The position numbers and the translations under genes are program-made. A stretch of 64,000 nucleotides of DNA from Begonia masoniana (Eukaryota; Streptophyta; Magnoliopsida; Cucurbitales; Begoniaceae), in the NCBI GenBank assembly GCA_022432975.1, contig CM039510.1, positions 14,712,381 to 14,776,380 of the forward strand. The letters are read 5' to 3'. Of the stretch, positions 37,728-50,033 are shown one piece after another. The notes beneath the pieces are model-generated. The model saw nothing but the letters and a program-made list of their open reading frames with translations. It was not told where the DNA came from and searched no databases. The number at the start of each line of letters is the position of its first letter. The first letter of the stretch is position 1.

Positions 37728-37732
37728 ATTTC

Positions 37733-39070
37733 ACCGTGCGCGCTAAGAGAATTTCTTTCCTTGTTGGTGTTGCATCATTTGGTATCAGAGCATTGTGTTC
37801 TCTTTCCTAAAGATTGGTGTACTTCTCCCTCAAGAATGATGATTAGAAGCAAAGCACAAGCCACCAAAACAAAGGAGCAAATCAACAAAATGGACAAGCA
37901 CCCGAGCAATTGCATGCCAAGGATTTCGAGCATTTTTTGAGAGAACAAATGGCCAAACTTTGTGAGATGGTTGTGATTTTGTAGTAGCGTCTGTAAGAGC
38001 CAAAAAATCAGCCAATTAGACCTCCACCCCTAGACCTAGTGGAAGAGAAGATTATGAAATGAAACATATTGATCAAGCAAACACCATCGAAGAAGATGAA
38101 GGAGAAGAGGCCACCAAATTTGAATTCCCTTATAGTTTGAGAAGAAGAAATGCTCTTATAGATGAGTTGAGGCATGTCAAGCTTACCATCCCTCCTTTCA
38201 AGGGCTCTTGCAATGGAGATGGCTACTTGGATTGGGTGGAGAAGGTTTATAAAGTGTTCGAGTGCTATGACTACTCGGAGAGGACATAAATCCAACTGGT
38301 TGCACTTGAGCTCTCTGGTTTTGCAAGCTTGTGGTGGGAGAGTGTCAAGTCATAAAGGAGGCATGATGAAGAGGATGAGATAAGAACTTGAAGACAAATG
38401 AAGGCATTGATAAAGAATAAGTTTGTTCCCTTACATTACAAACAAGAATTGTTCCTCCAAATTCAAAACCTTAGACAAGGAAAAAGATATATGGAAAAGT
38501 ACTTGCTAAATTTGATTTCTTGAAGAGGAGCAAACAATTGCTCATTTCATAAGGGGCTAAATCAAGAAATCAATGATGTAGTTGAGTTACAGCCGTATGA
38601 AACCATGGAGAGTGGAAACCATGGAGAGTGTTTGCAATTGACCATGAAAATAAAAAGGCAGCGCAGAGAAGTTTCAAGCCATTTGCTAGTCGGCCAAATA
38701 CAAAACCTACAAGTTCCTAGATGCCTCTGGTCAAAGATGAAGACGATGGTGCCTTTTCTAGAGCCACTTCTTCTAAGGTGGTGGAGGAGAGGAAAAATAT
38801 TGTTGACACTTCAAGGCCAAAGTCTAGAGATGCAAAATGTTTCAAATATCTCGGATTTTGCCACATTGCTTCTTAATTCCTAATAAAAGAGTAATGGTGG
38901 TTTGAGAGGACACACTTGAGATTGTAAGTGAAGATGAAGTTGAAGAGTCATTCTACAAGCTAAGGAAGATTGCCAAGAAGAGGTTATGTTTGCACAAGAG
39001 GGGCCATTATTTAAGTGCTCAAATCCGAGAAGAAGATTGTCAAAGATCAAACTTCTTCCATAGTCAATGT
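37733..39070 (+). pseudogene. Reina/CRM-like gypsy 5' region and gag relic
   Basis: TGGTATCAGAGC at 37780-37791 is the plant gypsy primer-binding site for initiator methionine tRNA, preceded by an LTR end (ttggtgttgcatca). The gag follows: RRRNALIDELRHVKLTIPPF, DGYLDWVEKVYKVFE, then LVALELSGFASLWWE near 38300-38340, a stretch with QELFLQIQNLRQGK near 38445, and a decayed knuckle CFKYLGFCHIASQF near 38850. Stops and frameshifts are present. Protease and pol do not follow; similarity fades near 39070. The Tekay-like element appears to have landed just inside this element's LTR end. Confidence 0.75.
37780..37791 (+). promoter_or_regulatory. Primer-binding site (initiator Met tRNA type)
   Basis: TGGTATCAGAGC is the usual start of plant Ty3/gypsy and copia primer-binding sites. 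It lies a few bases after a plausible LTR end. Confidence 0.75.
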
Positions 39071-41100
39071 TTGACCAAAGACAATGAATAATGAGAACCT
39101 GAGACTCTTCAATAATGCTGAATAAGAATGAGGAACGTCTTATAATCAAGTACAAGAAACTTGACCACGATCAAAATTTGCCGATGAAACTAAAATTATC
39201 AAGCAAGAGGAGCTTGACCAAAACCAAACTTGTTGGTAAGAATCAAAGCTATCAAGTGATTTTCCAACCTTTGACTTGAAGAAGATATAGTTCTTCACAA
39301 AGAATCAAAGATAAAATTCTAAAAAAAAAACCAAAAAGAAAATTCACTAGCAAAAATCTTGTGTCCTTTTTAGAGTACATCCATGGTTTTTAAATAGTCT
39401 TAAGGCAGCTAGGAATAAACACACTTAACCTAATTATGAAATAAAAAACTTAACATGCTAAAAAATTAGATAAAAAACACAAAAGGGAAGGTTTGGCCGT
39501 GAAAGGGTGCACACTAGGCTGGACGGTGCATGCGTTGGACTTGTGGTGCATGTGACACGATTCCGCCTCCAAAGGGGTCGTGTTTCTACCCACAACAACT
39601 GATTAGCAAAGAAATAGAAAAACAGAAAAATAGAAAAACCAGCAAATACGAACAGCGATTTCACTAACCAAACGATATCCAAATTCAAAGAAATTTTAAG
39701 GGGTTCTTTCGAATATAAATTAAGATTATGTCCTTAAATACTCAGGTTTAGATGATAAGTAAATCAAAAGTTACAAGAAGAACACCAGATGCTGTCCGAT
39801 ACGCAATATTTTGTAAGCTTTCGGCATACACTCTTCCGTCGAAGAATGGCAGCAAATGGAACGGGTTAATGGCCACCTTCTTCGTGTATCCTACTCTGAA
39901 ACGAGAGGGAAGAAGCGTGGAACAATAGCTATTCAAGCAATCGTGGGCTTGAAAGCGTAAAGGAGAGAACTCCTCTCGGTTCTTGACCAAACCGAGCATT
40001 ACCGTTCACCGGTCTTCAAGCTCCAAGCACTCAGCCGAAATTAGGTTATTCTTATAGCATCAAAAACCATTACAAACACCAATAACCATGCTTTTATAGA
40101 CTAGGGTAGCTGGAAAAGTGGGCTTCGAAATGGGCTTCAAAGGGGCTTTAAAATGGGCCAAAGCCTTGGCCTAGTGTAACAACACACTCTTCATTTGATC
40201 CATCTTCCAAACCACCATCTAAGCTAGCATACATCTAATCCTAATGCCTAAGGATGCATGCAACTATAAAATATTACATGAAAAGACAATGTTTGCCAGC
40301 AAAATACAAGGCTAGTTTGCCAAAACAACAAGAAAAAAGATAAGCGTTCGGTTACAATTTTACTCCCAAGGAAGACAAATCCCTTCTTCAAGTGCCTCCG
40401 TCTTCAAGTGCCTCCATCGTTGTTTCCCAAGTTAGCAAGTGCACAGGTTGATCCAGGTCCCTTGTGCTCGTCTCCCAATCCAAATCCGTGAAGAGGCCTT
40501 CAAGTCCTGCAAAAGAATTGGGCTTGTTAGTAAATAAATTAGATAATGCTTGGGCCTTGGTTTGTGATCGAGTGACGGCCCTCTGGGGCACATCAGCATG
40601 TGCTAGGTTGGGCTGGACACTGCCCGGGCGAATGCTAATAAGGCAGGTGTGGGCGGGTGCTGACAAGGCAAGCGCGCGGTGCGTAAGTGAGTGCATTGGC
40701 GGGGAGCAGGAACTGGTGGACGTGCAGGTAGGCTGCAGCGAGGCGCAGGTGGGTGCGCGGATGATCCTATGTGAGCTCGTGGTGTGCTGTCATACGTTAC
40801 ACGCGGCGCTCGCTCTAGCTGTGCGAGTGCATGTTGGCTGCGCATGGTGGGTGCTCTGACTGTTGTTGGGCACGCGCTCTTGCTGATCTTTTTTACTTCC
40901 AAGCAACATCTTTTTGATTGTTATGTTTTCTTGGTCTTTTGCATGTATTTCCCTCATTGGTTGCTCATCAATACTTAGCATAATCATTGGTCTTTGCTCT
41001 TGATGTGATGACCATTTCTCTTGGGTTTCCATGATAATATTATGTAAAGCATTGTGCATCTTCTTGGTTCTTTACCTTGTCATTGGTCTTCCTATGTCTT
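39071..41100 (-). other. Probable 3' end and LTR remains of the minus-strand gypsy element
   Basis: Just left of the integrase C-terminus the minus strand continues PMTR, a stop and RTKKMHNALHN, the usual end of Reina/CRM-like polyproteins, near 41080-41020. At about 40600-40540 a second frame reads GAVTRSQTKAQAL-like, the same kind of motif, as if another relic were joined here. Further left lies non-coding, LTR-like sequence down to about 39300. No ends could be defined. Confidence 0.4.
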
Positions 41101-41600
41101 GTAATAGATCATAGTCTTTGATTTGGGGCTTGGACTGCACCTTGATTCGCATCATTCCCTCCTTCTTTGAAATGATTCGTCCTCGAATCTCCTACATCAT
41201 ACAAAGATAAGTCACTAACATTAAAAGAAGGGCTTACATTACCATATTCACTCGGTAAATCGATCTTGTAAGCGTTGTCATTGATGTTTTCTAAGACTTG
41301 GAAGGAGTTGTCTCCTCTCCTCTTGGTTGCAACTTGTTCATTTGTTGTTCGGTAAATCTTTTCTTTCTTAAGTGAATCCAAACTCAAGCTTCAGGTTCAA
41401 AGGTGAATTTCACTCAGATTTTGTTAGCTTGCCTTGCGTAGTGCTCATTCCTTTTCTCAATCTTATCTCGTACCTTTCCATTTAAATCCTTTATGATATG
41501 CTTCAAACTTGGGGAGCAAATAAAAGCACAATAGCAAAACAAATTCTGCTCGGTAAAATAACAGTTTTGGTCCAAAAATACCCTAACTTCCAAAAAGTGT
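41101..41600 (-). pseudogene. Reina/CRM-like integrase C-terminus
   Basis: The minus strand reads GKVRDKIEKRNEHYARQANK near 41500-41410 and, after frame changes, FQVLENINDNAYKIDLP, then SPSFNVSDLSLYDVGD near 41300-41190. This is the C-terminal part of the integrase whose core lies at 42620-43036. About 1 kb of foreign sequence separates the two. Confidence 0.8.
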
Positions 41601-42574
41601 AACTTCTTCAATTTAAATCCAAATTAGTTGTAAATTTAACACGAACTTACTTTATGGATGAATGAAACACCCTTAAATTTTAAGGGTTAACTCACAGTGG
41701 GTCGAAAGATATGGGTGGAGGAAGGCTTGCTGGTCGAAAAGGTGATAAACAACACCTTTTTAGATTTGACTCTCTTTTGAAGAAGAGACACTCCAACTTG
41801 CTCTTGAAAGGGATGAAATAGAGCTTTGCTGGGGAGTCTCCATGCCAATGAAGGGAGGAGGAAGCCTGCAACAAGGAAGCTGCCATTTTGGTTCTCACAA
41901 GTTGGCTACTAAGTCATTCAACTCTCGAATTTTACTCACCAAAGACGAGAAATGAGGGAGACTCAATGGAGCCAAAAATGCTGCTGTAAATGACATTCAA
42001 AATTGTGGGAGAAGACGAGTTTAAGGATTACTTTTATACCTCCACCTATTCAGCTCATTTAGGGTTTACAAGGATTCAAAACCTAGCTGAAGAAAGGTGA
42101 GGCAAAAGGGTAAGGGCTCGGCCACCACCTAGTCGAGTACCACCCTTCTTTAGCCAATTAAGGTAACGTTCTTCTCCCTAAGTGTCATTTTCTTCAACTT
42201 GTTTTTCCCTCCAAAACCACTACCAAGAGGCCATGTGATATGCCACAATGTTCGGTCAATACAACATGCAAAGAAAATAAAGTCTAAAGTGCTAAAGTAA
42301 AATTGGTTACAAAAATAATGCTCCAAGGAGACATGCCTCCCTCTTCAAATTAAGTGGCCGATTGCATGCTCCCTTCTCCTAGATGGGCTTGATCAAGTTG
42401 TTGTTCCCATGCCACAAGTGGAAGGCCCTTGTTGGCTAGGGCTCAAGTCCACCTTGGCTCCCCTATCTCGTCACCTACACGTAGAACAATTAACTTAGAA
42501 GGAGGCCTCGGCGATGGGCTTGCCGAGGTTGGTTGATGCCCTTCCCTGACACATTACTTTACAACAACCTCGAC
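41601..42574. mobile_element. Insertion splitting the integrase, boundaries not resolved
   Basis: The integrase reading stops after GKKKVEVVVK (near 42575) and resumes at the KDLNGKVRDK segment (near 41520). The intervening DNA has a TATAAAAG on the minus strand near 42036 and looks LTR-like, but I found no clean TG...CA ends with a matching duplication. Confidence 0.4.
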
Positions 42575-43323
42575 TTTTTTCTTTCCATTAACATTAGCAA
42601 ACTCTTTAGTGGGCAAAGGTTAAATATCAAGTGAAGTTAAATGATTCGAACCATAAACAATTTCAAATTGTGAATAAGAAGTAGTAGAATGAACAACCCT
42701 ATTATATGCAAATTCTAAATGTGGTAAAAATTTCTCACAATATTTTAAATTTTTTGAAATAAATGCTCTTAACGAAGTAGAAATTATCTCTACTTTGGTT
42801 TGTCCATCCATTTGAGGGTATGCCATGGTAGAGAATAAGGGTTTAATACCTAGTTTATTCCTTAAAGTCCTCCAAAAGTGATTTAAACACTTAATGTCTA
42901 TATCACTCACAATGGTTCTAGGTAATCCGTATAGATATACAATTTCTCTAAAGAATAAATCTGTCACATTCGTAGCATCTTTAGTTTTTGAACACGCAAT
43001 AAAGTGAGTCATTTTACTAAACCAATCAACAACCACAAATATGCTATCTTTACCTCCTTAAGTTCTCGGCAATCCTAATACAAATTTTATTGAAATGTCA
43101 ACACAATGTTGGTTAGAAATAGGAAGGGGAGTGTATTATCCATGAGGTCTAATCTTTACTTTGACTTTTCAGCACTCAATGCACTTATCACAAATAGTTT
43201 GTACGTCATGCCTCATTCTGGGCAAGTGAAAATGTTTACAAAGCACACTCAACGTTTTAATTACTCAAAATTGTCTCATTAATCCTCCTCTATGAGTTTC
43301 TCTAACAAGCAATTCTCTTAAAG
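42575..43323 (-). pseudogene. Reina/CRM-like integrase zinc-binding and catalytic core
   Basis: The HHCC domain on the minus strand starts at the right (LRELLVRETHRGGLM near 43310, then LPRMRHDVQTICDKCIEC near 43165). The core follows at 43036-42620: [41 protein letters not shown], then [12 protein letters not shown]. The catalytic aspartates are visible. A solo LTR splits the region just before the HHCC domain. At least one stop interrupts the reading. Confidence 0.85.
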
Positions 43324-43611
43324 TGTAACACCCCCGAACCCACCTCGGCTCGGTGCGCTACTTGGCTCACACTTTCTACGTTTAAAACGATGTTTGAAAT
43401 TATTTTCGATAAAAGTTTGACTCGATTTTTGAGTTTTTTGAACCCTCAAAATTTGTTGGAAAATGTGCCCAAAATACTTGTAAAACATGTTGGAAAATAT
43501 CAGGTTAAAACATATTTAAAAAAAAATCAAATTAAAAAAAAATCAGGTTGGCACCCTATGGGCGCCGCGCGCGCAGCAGCGCACCGTGCGCGCCACAACG
43601 CACGCGCAGGC

Positions 43612-43680
43612 GCCGATCGATCAGCACCCTCTCGGGTGCGCGATCGAGGAATAGTGCCAATAGCCGATCGATCGGCACTG
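43612..43680. repeat. GATCGATC sites in solo LTR F, in a GC-rich stretch
   Basis: CGCCGATCGATCAGC, GCGCGATCGAGG and GCCGATCGATCGGC lie within 70 bp in a GC-rich island (43550-43740). They are about 290 bp from the sense 3' end of the LTR. Confidence 0.85.
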
Positions 43681-44409
43681 CGCACCACCGCTGCACCCCT
43701 GCGCGCCTCCGGCGCCCTGCGCGCCACCACTTCGGCCACTAGCGCACTCCTTCCTCTTTTTCCATTTTTCTTCAAACCACTCACCTCCAAATCACCCAAA
43801 TTTACCCCACATTTTCCTAACACTCCCGACTCCTTGACACGTAAAAATCCTGGAAATCTGACTCCCAAATGTCAGCGAAAATGATAAGACAATTGAAAAC
43901 CTGACGTCGTTTACTCTATGAAAAAACTGAGCAGCATAACCGCTAAAGTTTTTAAATCCACAAACCTGAAAATCAAACATTTTATAAAACCCATTCGAAA
44001 CCATTCCAAAACAACAGTTACAACGTTATAAAACCATCCTCATTTACACAACAAAATTCAATAAAACAACCAACTCCTACTATTATCCAAAATAATAAAA
44101 AAACTATATACAACCCAAAATATCAATTTCTACATATCTCCCCGAAGACCATAGTCGAGACGCCCTGACAACTATCTGCACCGGCGTGCCCCGTGCGTCT
44201 TCGACTGCTCCCTAATCCTGGGCTCCCTCGTCTATCACACCTGTAACTACGCCGTCACCTACACCACAGAACACAAAACGTAAGCTTAATGCTTAATAAG
44301 TAGGGATTAACGAATGCAAACAAGCACACAATGCAAACCAATTCTATCACATGCAGTTTCTAACTCTCAGTTGTGCTCATTTCATATTTGTTCCATTACT
44401 CTTATCATA

Positions 44410-44790
44410 AGCCGTGTGGATCAAGTAGGCACACATCCCATAACTATCTAGGACGGCCATACATTAACCCAACCAAGTAAAACCAGATGGTACCCATCCC
44501 ATAACTGTCTAGGATGGCCATACGCGATTTTACTCCCCTACATCGATCGTAGAATCCTATCACTGTTTAGGAATTCATACTCACGATGCCTTAAGTATTT
44601 TAGATAAGCCATGTAGATCAAGTAGGCACACATCCTATAACCAGTCTAGGATGGCCAAAAATTGATCCAACCAAGCAAAACTGTATGGAATGCTTCCTAT
44701 AACCATCTACGAAGGCCATACACGATTTTACTCCCCCACATCGATCGTAGAATCCTATCACTGTCTAGGAATTCACTCACGATGCCTTAA
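44410..44790. repeat. Two-copy direct repeat of about 190 bp in solo LTR F
   Basis: The module atcaagtaggcacacatcc ... atcgatcgtagaatcctatc occurs at about 44415-44600 and again at 44605-44790 with small differences. Each copy itself contains smaller repeats around ctaggatggccata. Confidence 0.85.
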
Positions 44791-45548
44791 ATATTTTAGA
44801 TACATTTCACGCTTACAATTCAAAACATGCATAAAATAATTTTCATAGCGTCATAGCGTAAAACATGATGCATGTCACACAGTGCTCAACACAAAACAAA
44901 ACACAACAAACAAACAAACAACCAAACATCCCTACCGTTCCGTGGTGTAGGCCCGAAGGCAAAAGTCACACATCCGCTACTTACCTAGTTGCGCTGCACG
45001 TTTTCGTTCACTTCATTCAGGGAAATTACTCGCTCGACAACCTATCAATTAGAGAAAATTACTTAGCAATCATTCTAAGGGATTCTAAGAACTTATCTAA
45101 CTCAAAACTAACAATAATTCAACCAAATTCACAACATAACACTAAAACCTGATTTTTTTAACAAAGTTTAACGTCCAACTTCAAACGGCCATGACATATT
45201 TGTTTTTCAACGGATTTTGACGTGCCACCTCAGTCCGTAAACCTCTGCACATCTACTATCCATTGAAACACTCAAATTAAGCAACCAAACAACTTGGCCA
45301 ATTCGAAACTCACAAAATAGGACCGGTTCACATAACACAAAATCTAGTTTTTCCATAACTCTCACCTATTCTCCAATCTATCTCTAAAAATAACCTAAAC
45401 CAACCTATTCTAAGTTTAAACCATCAAATTAGAAAGAAAACTAGCAAGAGAATGAGAATTTTTTGAATACACATTTAGGGTTTTCCAAACCCTAATCAAA
45501 CTTCCACAAAACACCAAAAATCAACACCTAATTGCATCAAACTCAAAA

Positions 45549-45770
45549 CCCACTTAATTCTTATCTTCAAACCTTGAGAAATCTTGAAGAATGGAGGTGG
45601 AGAATGCTCAACAATGGAGGAAAAGGAGTTCGTGGAAGATGAAGAAGAAAACCCCTCAAAAGCCACTTAATTCTTACCTTCAAACCTTGAGAAATCTTGA
45701 AGAATGGAGGTGGAGAATGCTCAGCAATGGAGGAGAGGGAGTTCGTGGAAGATGAAGAAGAAAACCCCAC
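45549..45770. repeat. Tandem duplication of about 112 bp in solo LTR F
   Basis: The segment cccacttaattctta ... aagatgaagaagaaaacccc is present twice in direct succession. Copies differ at a few bases. Confidence 0.9.
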
Positions 45771-46312
45771 CTTTTTCTCTTTTTAACCTAACCAAATTTT
45801 CTCTTTTGAATTTCCACCAAAATTTCTCTCTTTTTATAAAAATAACCATCATTTTTCTTTAAACTTTCAACCAACGTGAATTCTACCCTTAATTCACTTT
45901 TCTTCAATCATTCTATTGGCTTTTCAATTCTATTGACTTTTCAACATTCCCTTTTTGACTTTTCGACACTCTTACTCCTTTTCTTTTCAATTCTTATCAC
46001 TTTTATTCACTTACTTTTTCTTTCCATTAATTACTATAACCCTTCAACACTACCACCCTTCCTTACTTTAAATTGCCAACGTGACATACTCCCATTCAAT
46101 CATTTTTTATTCACTACTTTTTACCTTTACATAAATTCAACTTAACAAAAGTTCTAACCACACCACTCCTAGGTTTTCTCTCAAATTTCTCTTTCAATTG
46201 CACTTTCTAGTTCAATAGTTTAGGAAAACTCTAGGACTATCGTTAAACCCTCATGACATCCCTAACCTAGGGCTACGTACTTTATGAAAATAATTTTGGG
46301 TGTCACATAAAG

Positions 46313-47179
46313 AATATTTAGAGATACAAAGTTTATCTTTTTTAAAAAACAAACCCCTCATGTCAATAATGGTCATCACATGCATGTTTCTCACAATCTT
46401 TCCAAACTAGTTTAAAATCAATATTCATTTCACATAAATCTTTTATAAAATCGAATCCTAACAACTTACATTGTAGCAAGGTTATGAGTACGTACCTTCT
46501 TGAGAATGTATCAAAAACCACATTTTCTTTACCTTTTTTTTTATAATGGACGACGCAAGGAAAAGTCTCTATGAACTTCATCAATTTTGTTTGTCTTTTG
46601 TATAGTTTTTCTTACGACTTCAAGTGTTTCAAACTTTTGTGATCGGAGTGAATGATAAACTCTCTTGGCCACAAGTAATGTTGCCACGCTTGTAACGTCC
46701 TCACCAAGACATATAATTTCTTGTAGTATGTGGAGTAATTCAATGCCGCTCCATTAAACTTTTCACTAAAATAAGCTATCGACTTCATTTCTTGTGTAAA
46801 AACACCTCCAATTCCCTTTGCCAACGCGTCACATTCAATTTCAAAAGTTTTATCAAAAGTCAAGCACAAAGGCGTGCTAGTTAACTTCTTCTTTAAAAGA
46901 TTAAACGATTTATCATGTACCTCGGTCCACTTAAATTCTATATTCTTTTTAACCAAATCATTTAAAGGTGCCGCGATGGTACTAAAGTCCCTAACGAATC
47001 TTCTATAAAAGCTAGCTAAACTATGAAAACTACATACCTCATTAGCATTTTTAGGTCTCAATCATTCCTTGATTGCTTTGACTTTTTCTTCGTCTGTCGT
47101 TACTTCCTTCAAGCTCACTACAAAAATAAGAAATACTAAAAAGATTTCATTCAAAATATGCACTTAAAACATATTTTAG
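46313..47179 (-). pseudogene. Reina/CRM-like RNase H region of pol
   Basis: The minus strand from 47130 to 46320: [82 protein letters not shown] and LKHLKS, then FIETFPCVVHYKKKGKENVV. This is the end of the reverse transcriptase and the RNase H. It is cut on the right by the Athila-like insertion and on the left by solo LTR F. The first stop is near 47064. Confidence 0.88.
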
Positions 47180-48184
47180 ATGTTTGTTGTGAAAAATAGT
47201 TTGTAAGTGTATGAGTCACAACAAGTAATAAAGTGATAATTAGAGTGTCGAACCCACAAAGACTTGTTAATTAATAATCAAATTTATTAATCTTAATTCT
47301 AAATCGAACACACGTTTTATGGTTTTAAGAATTGAAATTAAATTGAATGACCAAAACAAGTAAAGTAAACTAATGTAAAATAATAAAACAGATAGCATAA
47401 GATTAAATTTGATTAATAAAAGCCTAGGTACTACGATTTCCACAAGACAACATTTATTTCATTCCTTCCTAATCATATTCATCAGTATTCTTCCTATGTT
47501 GATGATCGATTTTGCTAAATTCTAATACAATCTCTCTCGAGCATTGCTTAGTTTATCTGATTAACGAGTTATCACTTCTCAGTCTCAAATCCTAGCATTA
47601 ATCAAATATAATTAAATTGAGAAATCACAATGATCACATCAATACCGTAACTATCTCTAGCCTACGCATATTTATGACATTATTTCCATTGCTCGGGTGT
47701 TTATTACCTTTCAGTCTCAAAACACCCTAAAAATCAAGTAAAGATTGGCCAGAAATTTACAAGCTTTAAGAACGAGAATTAAATGCATCAATAATATTGG
47801 AAGAAATACTTATTGAATTTAATTAAACAAAGAAACAGAAAATAAACATCGTCTGGCTACATCGTAGCCCTAGAAGAGAAATTTAGTTCATACTAGAAGA
47901 AAAAGAAACAACAATAATAAAGATGTTGATAAGTAATTATCGAAGGAGAGGAGAAAAACTATGCTGATATCCAAACTCTCGCTTTTTTGTTCCCCAGCTT
48001 TTTCAACGTCAATTCTGCAGTCTCTTCTCCTCTTTTCTATGCATAGTCTCTTCCGCTTTTTTTGTCAATAATCTCTTCGTTCCTCTGTTGCTTTTAGGTT
48101 TGGCTTCCGTACTCTCATCAAATCAACGACTGAGATTAGCTAAATTAAAATTTCTAAATTTGCGTAAAGACTTTTCAGCGGTTG

Positions 48185-48336
48185 CCGATCGATCGACAAT
48201 GTTTCTGCCCTTGTAATACAATCGTTTCTTCAGCCGATTGATTGCCACATTTGGCCGATCGATTGGCTTTTGTTCTATCTCATGCAACTTATTTTCTCTT
48301 CCGCCGATCGATCGCCAATTTTGGCGATCGATCGGC
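48185..48336. repeat. GATCGATC cluster in the Athila-like 3' LTR
   Basis: Five or six copies or variants: GCCGATCGATCGAC, GCCGATTGATTGCC, GGCCGATCGATTGGC, GCCGATCGATCGCC and GGCGATCGATCGGC. The other LTR copy has the equivalent cluster at 59459-59631. Confidence 0.9.
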
Positions 48337-48446
48337 TTTTGTTCTGTCTCCCTGCTCCCAATTCTCCTATTTTCTCCAACTTCACCTTTTCTTCTTTTCT
48401 TCCTCTCGATCTTCTTCCATTCGTTGTATTTCAAGCTCCAACCTGG

Positions 48447-48454
48447 TTTATATA
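48447..48454 (-). promoter_or_regulatory. TATA box of the Athila-like LTR
   Basis: TATATAAA on the minus strand, about 112 bp from the sense start of the LTR. It is conserved in the second LTR copy near 59750. Confidence 0.55.
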
Positions 48455-48565
48455 AATTATCTGTACACTTACACAAATGACATCAAATTCGTTCAAACAC
48501 TTCAGAATAACTTATCGAATCAAGTGTCAAAAGTATAAATAAGTGTGTAAAATATGCACTTATCA

Positions 48566-48580
48566 CACCCCCAAATTTGA
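48566..48580 (-). promoter_or_regulatory. Polypurine tract of the Athila-like element
   Basis: The minus strand reads AAATTTGGGGGTG directly before the LTR start TGATAAGTG. Confidence 0.75.
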
Positions 48581-50033
48581 ATGAAAGCTTGTCCTCAAGC
48601 AAACAAAATGAAGCTCAATTAAAACAAAGATATAATCTCAATCACATTTAAAATGCTTAACATAATACAATGGTAAAACTATCTTAATCAAGGTTTTTGG
48701 TAATTCGTCTCAGCTTGAAAAATTTATACTAAAACCACCAAGTTTAACACTTTGCGAAAGAAATAACTCATATTAGCACATTGACAATAGCTTACTTAGA
48801 AATCTTCGTGTGTGTGTGTGTTTATTCTTATTTTCTTCTAATTGTTGGTTCAAGTAATGTAGCTATAGGTAAGGACTGCATTCTCATTTCACTCGGGATC
48901 ACTCCATCCACTCTAATCATTCATCAGCTTTGCCCAATATCCAACTAGTAGCTAATATCAGTAAATCAAAACAAAAGTTGATAGGTCTTTTAAAAGCATG
49001 TAATGAAAGGTTGGGCTGAAGGGGAGAAATTTTATGGGTTCAAGCGAATTTTTGGAGCACAACTCATCCTTCCTTATTTCACCCACTCAAAATTACTCAC
49101 TCATTTAAACTCACTCAACTTACTTTCAATCTCTCACTCACCCCCCAAACTTATATTGTTCAACATCACTCACATTTACTCCTTTATCATTATTACACAA
49201 TAGACTTAATACAATCATAGATAAACAGAAATATACATTTACTCTTTTTTTTGAAAGAAATACCTACAAGTAACTAAGAGAAATAAAAACAACACACGAT
49301 AAAGGAGTCTCTAATAAATCTCATTACCACCGTCTCCTCTTCTCCCCTAACTGTATTGATAAAACCTAGTGCTCATTAGATAGGGTAAGTCAATATATAT
49401 GAGGTTAGGTAGAAATAGGTGACAATTGAACTGTAAATATTAGGTTCAAAAGGGTGACTAAGGTTGTCATTAATTGACTCAACAGGTAAGTTAAGAAAGC
49501 TCAAACTATTCAATGATGGCCTAAGTCATTCTCTTATTTGTGACAAACTTTAATATGCATTCGTGAATGTTGGGCAAAACCAAGAAGGATTTTCCTCACA
49601 ATGTCCTCATTCTCAATACATTTGACTGGAGTTACACTCCCTTACCGTGTTTATTCTCGTTCACTCCCTTACAGTGTTTGGGTTTCACTCTTAGTAGACT
49701 ACACAAATATATAACCAGCAAATAGGTTCAAACAAGAATAAAACGTGTTCAGATTTTTGAAGATAACTATGTAAGCTCTAATCAATGCAAACTAAAACAA
49801 ATCAATCTTTTACTCAGCATTTCTCAAGGAGTTAAAGCATGAATTTATTTCCATTTAAATCATCATTGACACCTCAACCAAGATTTTAGAATGCATAACC
49901 ATATAATATATAGTAGAGCAACATAGCAGATAAATAAGTCAGCTGAAAGATATCCACCCCCAAACTAGAAATAAAAACATTGTCCTCAATGTTACCAAAG
50001 CAATCAAGAAAGACATTAAAGGGAATCGGTACC
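48581..50033. other. Non-coding 3' internal region of the Athila-like element
   Basis: No recognisable reading frame. A short GT run is at 48810-48820. The region is long for a simple untranslated tail, which is usual in Athila-type elements. Confidence 0.5.

Larger units (their letters stand above)
43324..46307 (-). mobile_element. Solo LTR (family F), Tekay-like, TSD TAAAG
   Basis: The plus strand reads TGTAACACCCCCG ... TTGGGTGTCACA with the perfect duplication TAAAG (43319-43323 and 46308-46312). It sits inside the integrase of the minus-strand gypsy element. The sense strand is minus: the framework GGGCCTACACCAC (near 44945) comes before GGTGTAGGTGACG (near 44260) and a TATAAAAA lies near 45831-45838. 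It contains an imperfect module pair of about 190 bp (44410-44790), a 112-bp tandem duplication and a GATCGATC cluster near its sense 3' end. Confidence 0.92.
47185..48565 (-). repeat. Athila-like 3' LTR
   Basis: 1381 bp. The sense strand (minus) starts TGATAAGTGCATATTTTACA and ends TTTTTCACAACA. A TATA box lies on the minus strand at 48447-48454. GATCGATC sites cluster at 48185-48336. It is nearly identical to 58465-59855. Confidence 0.92.

Noticed and set aside
40388..40902. Overlapping frames of about 100-130 residues on both strands
   Set aside because: GC-rich stretch in LTR-like remains; one minus frame only repeats a gypsy polyprotein-end motif and no gene is supported.
43390..43884. 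Open frames rich in Arg and Ala in the GC-rich part of solo LTR F
   Set aside because: Both strands are open because of high GC content; the region is inside a solo LTR with target duplication.
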